Assembly: GCA_947088675.1 (NCBI GenBank)
Contig: CAMUHN010000010.1
Location: 1-61,694, forward strand
From: an uncultured Roseburia sp.
GTDB lineage: Bacteria; Bacillota; Clostridia; Lachnospirales; Lachnospiraceae
DNA length: 61,694 nucleotides
Reading direction: 5' to 3'
Shown here: positions 34,727-43,387 of the stretch, one piece after another
How the letters are laid out: each line of letters begins with the position of its first letter
How positions within the stretch are numbered: position 1 is the first letter of the stretch
Made by a program: the position numbers and the translations under genes
Notes under the pieces: generated by a model
Database searches by the model: none
What the model saw: the letters and a program-made list of their open reading frames with translations, nothing else
What the model was told of the DNA's origin: nothing

Positions 34727-37033
34727 GTCAAATTCCTCCGTTTTTTTATTTTTGGATGCTTTGCGCCTGTCTTTTGCCGGATCGTGGATCCGGCACAGGT
34801 TCAGTCGCAGCGCATTGGTAACGACACAGAAACTGGAGAGACTCATTGCCGCTGCCGCAAACATCGGATTTAATTCCCAGTGGAAGAGCGGAATCCACAG
34901 TCCTGCCGCAAGCGGGATACCGATCACATTGTAGAAAAAGGCCCAGAACAGGTTTTCGTGGATATTGCGCAGCGTTGCGCGGCTTAAGCGGATGGCGGCG
35001 GGGACATCGGTCAGCCGGCTTTTCATAAGAACAATGTCGGCGGCGTCAATTGCAATATCGGTCCCGGCTCCAATCGCGATTCCGATATCGGCCCGCGTCA
35101 GGGCCGGAGCATCGTTGATGCCGTCTCCGACCATGGCGACTCTGCCTTTTGCTTTTAGTCTGCGGACGGCGCTCTCCTTACCGTCGGGCAGTACGCCGGC
35201 AATGACTTCATCAACGCCGGCCTGCGCTCCGATTGCTCTCGCAGTCCGCTCGTTATCGCCGGTCAGCATAATTACGCGTATCCCCATATTTTTCAGTTCT
35301 CTGACTGCCTGGGGGCTTTCTTCCTTGATAACGTCCGCAACGGCAATCATACCGAGAAGATCGGCGCCTTTGATGAAAAATAATGGCGTTTTTCCCTCGG
35401 ATGCCAGTTTAAGAGCCTGTTGTTCGTATTTTCCGGGCACAGACAGCAGGCTTTTGACAAACGAAAGGCTTCCGCCTTTCAGCGGTTCGTTCCGATAAAA
35501 TGCAGTCAGTCCGTTTCCGGGAAGGGCCGTAAAATCTGTTACTTCGGCGCAGGAAATCTTTTGTTCTTCCATATATTCCAAAATTGCTTTCGCAAGGGGA
35601 TGTTCGCTTTTCTGTTCCAGAGTGCCGGCAAAGAAGAGCAGGTCTTTCTGATCCACACCGTCCGCCGGAATTACATCCGTCACTTTCGGTGCGCCGCTTG
35701 TAATCGTACCGGTCTTATCCAGTGCAATCATATCAACTTTTCCGGCTTCTTCCAGGGAGACAGCCGTCTTAAACAGAATACCGTTCTTTGCTCCGATCCC
35801 GTTGCCAACCATAATAGCGACCGGCGTGGCAAGACCAAGCGCGCAGGGGCAGCTGATGACAAGCACCGAGATGCCGCGTGCGAGCGCAAAACCGAATCCC
35901 TCCCCCGCAATCAGCCACAGGATAATTGTAATCAGGGAAATGGCAATGACGGCCGGGACAAAAACACCGGATACTTTGTCCGCTACTTTTGCGATCGGCG
36001 CTTTTGTGGCAGCGGCATCGCTGACCATGCGGATAATCTGGGAGAGCGTCGTATCTTCTCCCACACGCGACGCCTCGCATTTTAAAAATCCGGACTGATT
36101 GACAGTTGCAGCTGAAACGACGGAGCCGGGTTCTTTGTCGGCAGGGATGCTCTCGCCGGTTAACGCGGCCTCGTTTACCGCGCTGTGGCCTTCCAGCACA
36201 ATGCCGTCAACCGGGATGTTTTCTCCGGGGCGCACGACAAAAATATCGCCCTGTCTGACCTGGTCGACCGATACGACTGTTTCGGCGCCGTTTCGCAATA
36301 CTGTCGCCGTTTTTGGCGACAGTCGCATCAGACTTTTTAAGGCATCGGTGGTTTTGCCTTTCGAGCGTGCCTCAAGCATCTTTCCGACCGTAATCAGCGT
36401 TAAAATCATTGCGGCTGATTCGAAATAAAATTCGTGCATACAGGACATCACGGCATTGGCGTCGCCGCGAAGCTGTGCGTCTGTCATCGCAAAAAGCGCG
36501 TAGGTACTGTAGACAAACGCAGCGGCAGAGCCAAGCGCCACAAGCGTATCCATATTTGGCGCGCGCCGAACCAGGCTTTTAAAACCGCTGATAAAGAACT
36601 TCTGGTTGATCACCATGATGATTATGGTGAGAAGCAGCTGAAGAAGGCCCGTTCCGACATGGTTATCTGCGATTGCGGACGGCAGAGGCCATCCCCACAT
36701 CATATGCCCCATAGAAAGATACATCAGGATTGCCAGAAACAGAGCGGAAGCGGCAAGACGCTTTTTTAAAACCGGAGTATCTTTGTCCGCGAGGTTTTCC
36801 TCCGCATCCACAGGCGCCGTGCGGTCTGTCTCTGCGCCTTTTCTGAAAGCGCCGTAGCCGGCCTGTTCGACTGCGTGAATAATTGCTTCCGGCGAAGCGT
36901 TTCCTTCCACGCCCATGGAATTGGTCAACAGGCTGACAGAGCAGGACGAGACGCCGGAAACGCCGGAAACGGCCTTTTCTACCCTTGCGCTGCAGGCAGC
37001 GCAGCTCATTCCTGTAACGGTAAATTGTTCCAA
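34517..37033 (-). CDS. copA: Copper-exporting P1B-type ATPase with N- and C-terminal HMA domains
   Basis: The 838-aa pump would export Cu(I). From the TTG start it has an HMA domain with GMSCAACSARVE (residues 7-18), eight predicted membrane helices, the actuator loop TGES, the metal-site motif SCPCALGLATP, the phosphorylation motif DKTGTITSG and the hinge GDGINDAPAL. After the last helices comes a basic linker (KDRRKASKNKK) and a second HMA domain (IEGMMCEHCEARVKKCL) filling the last 69 residues, which is unusual. TTG is chosen because AAGGAGG lies eight bases upstream and residue 1 starts the HMA fold. csoR lies upstream on the same strand. Confidence 0.93.
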   Translation of the reverse strand: MEQFTVTGMSCAACSARVEKAVSGVSGVSSCSVSLLTNSMGVEGNASPEAIIHAVEQAGYGAFRKGAETDRTAPVDAEENLADKDTPVLKKRLAASALFLAILMYLSMGHMMWGWPLPSAIADNHVGTGLLQLLLTIIIMVINQKFFISGFKSLVRRAPNMDTLVALGSAAAFVYSTYALFAMTDAQLRGDANAVMSCMHEFYFESAAMILTLITVGKMLEARSKGKTTDALKSLMRLSPKTATVLRNGAETVVSVDQVRQGDIFVVRPGENIPVDGIVLEGHSAVNEAALTGESIPADKEPGSVVSAATVNQSGFLKCEASRVGEDTTLSQIIRMVSDAAATKAPIAKVADKVSGVFVPAVIAISLITIILWLIAGEGFGFALARGISVLVISCPCALGLATPVAIMVGNGIGAKNGILFKTAVSLEEAGKVDMIALDKTGTITSGAPKVTDVIPADGVDQKDLLFFAGTLEQKSEHPLAKAILEYMEEQKISCAEVTDFTALPGNGLTAFYRNEPLKGGSLSFVKSLLSVPGKYEQQALKLASEGKTPLFFIKGADLLGMIAVADVIKEESPQAVRELKNMGIRVIMLTGDNERTARAIGAQAGVDEVIAGVLPDGKESAVRRLKAKGRVAMVGDGINDAPALTRADIGIAIGAGTDIAIDAADIVLMKSRLTDVPAAIRLSRATLRNIHENLFWAFFYNVIGIPLAAGLWIPLFHWELNPMFAAAAMSLSSFCVVTNALRLNLCRIHDPAKDRRKASKNKKTEEFDMTKTLKIEGMMCEHCEARVKKCLEALPGVENAQVSHADGTAVVTAADTVSDETLKKAVEDQDYKVISVS

Positions 37034-37113
37034 TATAAATGCCTCCTTACCGGAGCGACTGGCTCTTTTTATTTCAGAGCATAGTCTCCCCTGTATTTTT
37101 TGCAGTATACTTG

Positions 37114-37434
37114 TTAACGCATCAGTTTTTGCAGCAGATTGACCAGTTCGTCGACCGTTTCTTCTCTTCCGTTTCTGATATCTTCGGTCACGCATGTTTT
37201 AATATGGCTGGCAAGCAGTTTTTTGTTAAAACTGCAAAGAGCTGCACTGACAGCCGAGACCTGTGTTACGATATCCGTGCAATAAGCGTCTTTTTCTACC
37301 ATGCCGCGTATGCCGCGTACCTGACCCTCGATGCGGTTTAAGCGGTGAATCAGGTCTTTGTATTCCGTTTCATCGCGTTTTTTTGTTCTGTCTGTACAGA
37401 AACTGCAGGAAGTTTCGTCTGTCTGATCTTCCAT
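37114..37434 (-). CDS. csoR: Copper-sensing transcriptional repressor CsoR
   Basis: CsoR releases DNA on binding Cu(I). The 106-aa helical protein has the family core LIHRLNRIEGQVRGIRGMVEKDAYCTDIVTQVSAVSAAL and the ligands Cys in AYC and His/Cys in SHIKTC. The N-terminus carries an extra CSFC pair. The Met chosen has TTGGAGG upstream; an in-frame extension of 18 residues overlaps the promoter. copA follows 80 bp downstream on the same strand, so the two probably share the promoter at 37460-37488. Confidence 0.93.
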   Translation of the reverse strand: MEDQTDETSCSFCTDRTKKRDETEYKDLIHRLNRIEGQVRGIRGMVEKDAYCTDIVTQVSAVSAALCSFNKKLLASHIKTCVTEDIRNGREETVDELVNLLQKLMR

Positions 37435-37459
37435 AGAGGCCTCCAATTTGCTTTTTTTT

Positions 37460-37488
37460 ATTATATACCCTATAGGGGTATATTGCAA
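37460..37488 (-). promoter_or_regulatory. csoR-copA promoter with CsoR operator in the spacer
   Basis: Read on the reverse strand, TTGCAA and TATAAT are exactly 17 bp apart, and the spacer is filled by TACCCCTATAGGGTA, a near-perfect dyad matching the C/G-tract operators of CsoR repressors. Bound CsoR would block RNA polymerase directly. This supports copper induction of both genes. Confidence 0.85.
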
Positions 37489-37492
37489 GCGT

Positions 37493-37559
37493 TTTTATTT
37501 TATAGGAAAGACCTTGCTGCATTAACGTTTGAAAGTACAGACTTTCCTATAAGATAAAA
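37493..37559. repeat. 18-bp inverted repeat with 31-nt loop
   Basis: The left arm (37493-37510) ends in TTATAGGAAAG and pairs with CTTTCCTATAA and its flank (37542-37559) with one mismatch in 18. It lies in the divergent csoR/chemoreceptor gap and is followed by a small GCCC-tcc-GGGC hairpin. It could be a small non-autonomous element or an RNA structure; no target duplication was recognised. Confidence 0.6.
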
Positions 37560-37732
37560 AGCCCTCCGGGCAGGATGCGCGGAGCACATTCTTTTTTACA
37601 AGAGTGTATTTTGACGATTTATGCCGGAAAATATACGAATTATACCATAAGAAAAGAAAAACGAAATTAATTTGTTATGATATGAATCATAATCAGCTGT
37701 TTCAGCGCAAAAAATGCAGGAGGAGAAATCAG

Positions 37733-39739
37733 ATGTTAAAGACGATCAAAGGGAAGCTTACAGCCAGTGTGACAGCAATTGTCGTGGTCAGTATTCTGCT
37801 GACAACAACAGGAATTACCGCAGTTGCGGGGAGCCGTCTGGTAAAAGGGCAGATACAGGCGCTGCAGTTGAATGCAGATAAATATGCCGGGGAAATGAAT
37901 ACCTGGATTGAAAATGAGAAAATGGTCGCTTTGGGCGCCGCTGCAGGGGTAGAAGCAGGAAAACGGACAGAAGAAGCATGGATACAGTCTGTCGTGGACG
38001 CTCATGCAGAAGGCCGGGAAGAAATTCTGAATCTGTATTGCGGGACATCTGACGGCAGCTTTATCCAGTCGAATAAAAATGCAGCCGTACCCGAGGGATT
38101 TGATCCGACGGCAAGAGGCTGGTATCAGACGGCTGCAAAAGAGGGAAACGTGATTGTGACAGATCCGTACTGGGATGTCATCACAAATCAGATGTGCACC
38201 ACGGTTGCGGCTCCGGTTTACATAGAAGAAGAACTTGCGGGTGTGATTGGGCTGGATGTGACGCTGGAAACAGTAACGGAACTGACGCAGAGGATACGGT
38301 ATGAGGACGGGGCATACGGGTTTCTGGTGGATGCAGGCGGGCGATTTATTGCGCATAAAAATAAAGAATTTGAGCCGACGGAGAGTAGCGCAGTTGCGGC
38401 AGACGAGATGCTGCCAGAGCTTGGCAAAATGATAGCGGGAACAGACAGGGATGCAAGAAAGATCAACGATTTTGACGGCAGCAGCTCCTGGTTTGCAGTG
38501 TCACAGATCAATGGCTGCCGCTGGCAGCTTTTTGTTGTCACGCCGGCTGCAAATGTGACGGGGCCGCTGGCAGCCATGGGGGCGGTTGCCGCTGTAATTG
38601 CGTTTGCCGTGATCGGATTCGTTGTAATTTTTATGGCGGGAATGATTGGAAAATCGCTTGCTCCGGTACAGACGCTAAAGCAGTTTGCATCCGGGGATTT
38701 TTCTGGGAATTATCTCGCAGAGCTTGACAAAAAAATACCAAAAGAGTATAAAAATGAAACAGAACAGATTCAAAAAGCGACGGCAAAGGTCAGGCAGCAG
38801 ATACGCGAAATTATTCTGAATACAAAAGAACAGGCAGAGAGAATCGGCGTGATTGCCGAGGGGACATCCTCAAAAATGACACAGCTGAATGAGGATATCA
38901 CAGCTATTTCCGGAATGGTGGATCAGGTAATGGACGAGACGGGCCAGGCACAGGAACTGACGGCAGAGATTAAAAACAGCGGCCAGAAGCTTGGAACTGC
39001 AATCGGGAACGTGGCCCAAAGAGCTAAGGAAGCGGCAATACAGTCCGGCGGAATCATGGAGCGCGCCATTGCGCAGCACAGGGCCTCAGAAGTGTCTGCA
39101 CGGGATGCTGCCACGCTGTATCAGCAGACAAAAAACAGTCTGGAACAGGCTATTTCCGACAGCCAGCGCGTGAGTCAGATTGATGCGCTGACAGAAGAGA
39201 TACTTGCGATCAGTTCACAGACAAACCTGCTTGCGTTAAATGCATCCATAGAAGCAGCCAGAGCAGGCGATGCGGGGAGAGGTTTTTCCGTTGTAGCGGA
39301 AGAAATCAGACAACTTGCGGACAATTCCAAACAGACAGTGGATAAGATTCGCACGGTAACGGAGGGCGTGATTCAAAATGTCGCCTTTTTATCGGAGAGT
39401 TCCGGCAGACTTCTGGAATTTATGAACGGAAAAGTAATGGATGATTACAGAGGGATGACGGCGCTTGCACAGATGTATCAGGATGACGCTTCCTATTACA
39501 GCGAGATTTCCGGTGAACTTGGCGCATCCTCCAGAGAGATGGGGCAAAGCATGGAAAGGATCAATGACGCTCTGTGCGCGCTGACCGGACTGGTCGGAGA
39601 AATTGCGGCATTTATGGAGAGCATGCAGCAGTCTGCAAACGGTTCCAGTCAAAAATCAGGAGACGTTCTGGTTCAAATGGAGGAACTGTTCCGTTTAAGC
39701 GCGCTTTTGAATCGGACAGTTGCGTCATTTCAGGTATAG
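37733..39739 (+). CDS. Methyl-accepting chemotaxis protein with dCache sensor
   Basis: The 668-aa receptor has an N-terminal transmembrane segment (residues about 9-32), an extracellular region of about 245 residues with dCache-type motifs (DPTARGWYQTAAKEGNVIVTDPYWD and VIGLDVTLETVTEL), a second transmembrane segment (about residues 281-305), and a cytosolic signalling domain with the hairpin tip ISSQTNLLALNASIEAARAGDAGRGFSVVAEEIRQLA. It would pass amino-acid or similar signals to CheA. No flagellar or che genes are in the window. AGGAGGAG is upstream of the ATG. The ligand is unknown. Confidence 0.92.
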   Translation: MLKTIKGKLTASVTAIVVVSILLTTTGITAVAGSRLVKGQIQALQLNADKYAGEMNTWIENEKMVALGAAAGVEAGKRTEEAWIQSVVDAHAEGREEILNLYCGTSDGSFIQSNKNAAVPEGFDPTARGWYQTAAKEGNVIVTDPYWDVITNQMCTTVAAPVYIEEELAGVIGLDVTLETVTELTQRIRYEDGAYGFLVDAGGRFIAHKNKEFEPTESSAVAADEMLPELGKMIAGTDRDARKINDFDGSSSWFAVSQINGCRWQLFVVTPAANVTGPLAAMGAVAAVIAFAVIGFVVIFMAGMIGKSLAPVQTLKQFASGDFSGNYLAELDKKIPKEYKNETEQIQKATAKVRQQIREIILNTKEQAERIGVIAEGTSSKMTQLNEDITAISGMVDQVMDETGQAQELTAEIKNSGQKLGTAIGNVAQRAKEAAIQSGGIMERAIAQHRASEVSARDAATLYQQTKNSLEQAISDSQRVSQIDALTEEILAISSQTNLLALNASIEAARAGDAGRGFSVVAEEIRQLADNSKQTVDKIRTVTEGVIQNVAFLSESSGRLLEFMNGKVMDDYRGMTALAQMYQDDASYYSEISGELGASSREMGQSMERINDALCALTGLVGEIAAFMESMQQSANGSSQKSGDVLVQMEELFRLSALLNRTVASFQV

Positions 39740-39762
39740 AGGGAAAGGAGAGTCCGGAAATT

Positions 39763-41088
39763 ATGTTGGGCGGTTCGGTATGGATTGCATTATTGCGATA
39801 TATCATCAGTCTTGCAGGAGTGGCGATATTGTTTTCACTGATGAGTACACAGCGGTATAACAGGAAAAAAACGATTCTGTGTTATAGCTGTTTTGGTTTT
39901 TTTCTGATTGGGGGCGCATGTATCTGGTATATGATTGACTGGGAAAGCTGCGCAAGAATATCAGCATTTGTCATGTATTTGTCGTTTACAGTGTTTTCCT
40001 TATTTATGAGCAGCGATCCGATCCTGCTGTCGATCTATAAGCTGGCATTGACATTTTATCTGCTGGCAGTATTTCTGATCGGAGGGATTGACATATCCGT
40101 GTTGTTTTTTCACGGAAATGTGTGGGCGGATATTGTGACGCGTGTGATTCTGATTTTGGGCATGGCGTATTTTATTGAAAAAAAGATCAGGGATTCCATT
40201 CTCGGGTTCGGCAATTATATGGAAACGGAATTGGATCGCTTCAGCGCTGTCGTAATGATTATCAGTATTTTGTTTGGGATCGGGTTTATTTTAAACCCAA
40301 ACACGATAGACCAGACGCCTTTTCGTCTGTTTCAGATCCTGATCAATTTTTTCCTGACCGGCGCGCTGCAGCTTCTTGTCTTTCGGCTGTATCTTCATAT
40401 TGGTAAAGAGAAAGAGTACCAGAAAGAGTATCAGTTGAGTCAGATGAACCACAGGCTTTTGGAGCGTAATATCGAGATACTTGAGGAGTCTGCGGAAGCC
40501 GGCAGAAGGATTCGTCATGACGCGAGGCATCATAATGCAGTCATCGCAGAGTATGTGCGCAGAGGTCAGAAGGAGGAACTGATGGCATATCTGCAGGAGT
40601 ATGAAAAAAGTCTGGGAACATATGCCGTGCAGACAATCTGTGCGAACACCGCAGTCGACAATCTGCTCAGTGCATATATAAGAAAAGCGAAAAAGGAACA
40701 TATCAGATGTACGCTGGATGTAGAACTGGGAAAAGAACCGGAAATACCGGACATTGATATGGTGGCAATACTGGCAAATGCTTATGAGAACGCTATCTAC
40801 GGCTGTATGGAAGTGCAAAAGCAACAGAGCGGGCGTGAATGCTTTATCCATCTGTCGATAAAAAAGAAAAGAAATAAGATTGTGATCTGCTGCAGCAATA
40901 CCTGCACGATGGAAACCGAGTTAAGAAACGGAAAACCGAAGCCGGAATTTACCGGTGGGATCGGCGTGATGAGTATTACAAAGACGGCGGATAAATATGA
41001 CGGGAAATACGATTTTAAAAATAATAACGGTATATTTGTTGTTCGTCTGATTTTAACGATTCCGTCTTCGGATTTCGCGCATTTATAA
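39763..41088 (+). CDS. AgrC/LytS-like sensor histidine kinase (GHKL)
   Basis: The 441-aa protein has about six hydrophobic segments in the first 210 residues, a linker helix, the H-box RRIRHDARHHNAVIAEYVRRGQ, and a GHKL ATPase with N-box DMVAILANAYENAIYG and the glycine motif GGIGVMSITKTADKYDG. It is the type that partners LytTR regulators, as does the next gene 24 bp downstream. Agr-type kinases usually sense peptides, but no agrB/agrD pair is seen here. AAAGGAGAG is upstream. The previous gene is 23 bp away, so they could be co-transcribed. Confidence 0.9.
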   Translation: MLGGSVWIALLRYIISLAGVAILFSLMSTQRYNRKKTILCYSCFGFFLIGGACIWYMIDWESCARISAFVMYLSFTVFSLFMSSDPILLSIYKLALTFYLLAVFLIGGIDISVLFFHGNVWADIVTRVILILGMAYFIEKKIRDSILGFGNYMETELDRFSAVVMIISILFGIGFILNPNTIDQTPFRLFQILINFFLTGALQLLVFRLYLHIGKEKEYQKEYQLSQMNHRLLERNIEILEESAEAGRRIRHDARHHNAVIAEYVRRGQKEELMAYLQEYEKSLGTYAVQTICANTAVDNLLSAYIRKAKKEHIRCTLDVELGKEPEIPDIDMVAILANAYENAIYGCMEVQKQQSGRECFIHLSIKKKRNKIVICCSNTCTMETELRNGKPKPEFTGGIGVMSITKTADKYDGKYDFKNNNGIFVVRLILTIPSSDFAHL

Positions 41089-41112
41089 AAACTGACAGAG
41101 AGGAGCGTTTAT

Positions 41113-41841
41113 GTGTATCTGATTGTGATTTGTGACGACATGGAATTGGAAATAGAGAAAACAGAACAGATCATTGATCATTATAAACTATTGCATCCTG
41201 AACTGGATCTTGTGGTGGAGAGTTTTGAAAGCGCAGAGGAACTTTTGTATATGGTCACGGAGGAAAATTATGAGCCGGACCTGATTTTTCTGGATATTTA
41301 TATGTCCGGCCTTTCAGGGACAGAGGCAGCGCGAAAGCTGCGGGCAGTGGGGAACAAAAGTGAGATTGTGTTTCTGACTACTTCGACGGAACATGCGTTG
41401 GAGGCATTTGGCGTAGACGCGGCACAGTATCTGGTCAAGCCGGTAACAGAGGAAATGGTGTTTCGTATTCTGGAGCGTTTTCTGGCAAATGAAAGGGAGG
41501 CGCGAAAGAGGTTTCTGATTCTGAGAGTTGAGGGCAGAATACGGCGTGTGGCTGTGAGCGAAATTATTTACTGCGAGGCGCAGGGGAAAACGCAATGTCT
41601 GTATCTGGCGGACAGTGAACAGCTGATTCTGCGAAAGACAATGGCAGAGATCTGTGGAATGCTGTCCCCATACCCGGAATTTGTAAGGGTAGGGGCAGCC
41701 TATATTATTAATCTGGAATATATTGACAATCTGAATGCGCTTGATATCTGTTTGGCAACCGGGAAAAAACTGTATCTGCCAAGGGGCGCTTACAAATCAT
41801 TAAAAGAACAATATTTTCAATATTACTGCGGCGATAACTGA
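41113..41841 (+). CDS. LytTR-family response regulator
   Basis: The 242-aa protein has a receiver domain (IVICDDMELEIEKTEQII; phospho-acceptor Asp in LIFLDIYMSG; Lys in LVKPVTEEM) and a C-terminal LytTR DNA-binding domain (FLILRVEGRIRRVAVSEIIYCEAQGK and FVRVGAAYIINLEYIDNL). It starts at GTG because the overlapping ATG two bases earlier runs into a stop; AGGAGCG is upstream. It forms a two-component system with the preceding kinase. Its target genes are unknown. Confidence 0.93.
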   Translation: MYLIVICDDMELEIEKTEQIIDHYKLLHPELDLVVESFESAEELLYMVTEENYEPDLIFLDIYMSGLSGTEAARKLRAVGNKSEIVFLTTSTEHALEAFGVDAAQYLVKPVTEEMVFRILERFLANEREARKRFLILRVEGRIRRVAVSEIIYCEAQGKTQCLYLADSEQLILRKTMAEICGMLSPYPEFVRVGAAYIINLEYIDNLNALDICLATGKKLYLPRGAYKSLKEQYFQYYCGDN

Positions 41842-41843
41842 AA

Positions 41844-41870
41844 GGGACGCTTCACAAAGGGAAGCGTCCC
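41844..41870 (+). terminator. Hairpin after the LytTR regulator
   Basis: GGGACGCTTC pairs with GAAGCGTCCC around a short loop. It lacks a downstream T run, so it may be a 3' stabiliser or an inefficient terminator. Confidence 0.55.
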
Positions 41871-41949
41871 CGCAAAGCCGGCCGATTCAGCAAATTCTTT
41901 TCATTCGAAATTTTTTCTCATTCAACAATGGATTCGACTTCATGACTAT

Positions 41950-42909
41950 TCAGTCGCCTGCATCCTTTGCAGGCGGCTTTGGAATCAGTTTCGCAATTTC
42001 GGCCAGAATGGTTCCTTTCTGGGGACGATGCATTTTTGCAGCGTCTGTCAGCGTGATTCTGTGCCACAGGACATAGGAATACTGCCGCAGTACGTCGCCG
42101 GGAGTGACGTAATCGCGTCCGTTCAGCCATGCGGCTGCCTTTGCTGTTTTTACAAAGGCGACAGTTGCCTGGGGACTTGCGCCGTGTTTGATAAAGCGGT
42201 AGCCTCTTGTCGTGCGAACAATTTCAATAATGTAATTTAAGATTTCATCGTCTAAATATACATTGTCGACTTCGCGCTGCATCTCAAGCAATGTCTTCCT
42301 GTCGATGACAGGATCCCGTTTCCGGATCTGTGCATAAATAGTTTCTGCGCCGTTGGATTTTGCAATTTCGCATTCCTGCGTAAAGTTTGGATAGCCGAAT
42401 GACATCGAAACCATAAAATGATCGGCCTGTGCGTCCGTCAGATGTTCCCTGCCAAAATCTCCGGAAAAGCATTGCGCCGCAATCACAAAAAACGGATTTG
42501 GCAGCGACAGGGTATCGTTTTCTGTGATAACCTGTTTTTCTTTTATTGCATCCAGCAGCGTATTCTGCGTTTTTGGCGGGCAGTGGTTGATTTCGTTTGC
42601 GAGCAGGAGGTTACAGAACAATTTCCCGGGCTGGCGGTCAACCGTTTTCCCGTCAGTTTTACGGGTCGTAACACCGGTCAGGTCGGAGGGTGTGACATCC
42701 GGGGAAAGCCGGATTTGATTGTAATCAAGACCCAGCGCTCTTGAAAATGCCATTGCCATCGTTGTTTTGCCAATGCCCGGAAGACTGTCCAGCAAAACGG
42801 AACCGTTGGCAAGAAAAGCGGTCATGATTTCCTCCACTTCCGCTTCTTTGCCTACAACAATCTGGTTTACCTGACGAATCACATTTTTTGCTAATTCTAC
42901 ATGGCTCAT
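41950..42909 (-). CDS. MoxR-like AAA+ ATPase with altered catalytic residues
   Basis: The 319-aa protein has the MoxR layout: Walker A DSLPGIGKTT, Walker B region LLANEINHCPPKTQNTLLDAI, sensor 1 region VIAAQCFSGDFGREHL, and a lid domain with RGYRFIKHGASPQATVAFV. Against the usual LLADEINRAPPKTQ, ATQNP and EAQLDRF patterns it has Asn for the Walker B Asp, Cys where sensor 1 has Asn, and His in DAQADHF where the arginine finger is expected. ATP hydrolysis may be weak or absent. The usual DUF58 and VWA partners are not next to it. The gene stands alone on the reverse strand. Confidence 0.85.
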   Translation of the reverse strand: MSHVELAKNVIRQVNQIVVGKEAEVEEIMTAFLANGSVLLDSLPGIGKTTMAMAFSRALGLDYNQIRLSPDVTPSDLTGVTTRKTDGKTVDRQPGKLFCNLLLANEINHCPPKTQNTLLDAIKEKQVITENDTLSLPNPFFVIAAQCFSGDFGREHLTDAQADHFMVSMSFGYPNFTQECEIAKSNGAETIYAQIRKRDPVIDRKTLLEMQREVDNVYLDDEILNYIIEIVRTTRGYRFIKHGASPQATVAFVKTAKAAAWLNGRDYVTPGDVLRQYSYVLWHRITLTDAAKMHRPQKGTILAEIAKLIPKPPAKDAGD

Positions 42910-43387
42910 TTTTCTTTTTCCTTCTTCCTGTCAATTTTACTGGCCGATTATTGCAATGCGGCCGTTTCTTTTACTATTTTTGCAGATTTTCAGTCAAAAA
43001 TCAACATATTATTTGGAGAAAGAGAGATTATTTTTATTGTCTGCCGAAAAACAAAAATGTCAAAAGTGTAATAAGGACAGCGAAAATACAGGAATAACGA
43101 TGAATAAAAGGATGATTTTGAAAAAACGATCAGATCGTTACGAATAAAAACAATATGGACGCTCTGCGACTTTTTTAAAAGGAATAAATGAAAGAGAAAC
43201 AGGTTATAAGATGCGCGGCTGATGCAGAACGTATGATATGCGGCAGAAACCTTACGGCAAATCGCGCCATATACGCCTGTATTTACCACTTACCCGTTTG
43301 ATTTTGCATGTTGCCTTATGCTGTATTTACAATTCCTGTAAATTTCACTAAGATGCAAAAAGAACAACAAAAGGAGGGAGCGGCGGA
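42910..43387. other. AT-rich divergent gap between MoxR-like and ABC exporter genes
   Basis: This 478-bp stretch has only short, unconvincing open frames. It is noticeably A/T-rich on the left. It ends with the dyad at 43325-43343 and the ribosome-binding site of the ABC gene (AAGGAGGG). I see no RNA gene or mobile element. Confidence 0.55.
43325..43343 (+). promoter_or_regulatory. Palindromic operator-like site before the ABC exporter
   Basis: ATTTACA-N5-TGTAAAT is a perfect 7-bp dyad, about 45 bases before the start codon. Such dyads are typical of dimeric repressors, including GntR/YtrA types that control ABC exporters. No regulator gene is adjacent. Confidence 0.45.

Noticed and set aside
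37611-37639. Possible promoter for the chemoreceptor gene (TTGACG with TATACG or TACGAA)
   Set aside because: The spacing is 15 bp for the better -10 match, and the 17-bp alternative is poor. No convincing sigma-28 motif was seen either, so it was not annotated.
42990-43289. A 99-codon open frame on the reverse strand in the MoxR/ABC gap
   Set aside because: No ribosome-binding site, Phe/Ile/Ser-rich composition typical of random A/T-rich sequence, and no recognisable fold.
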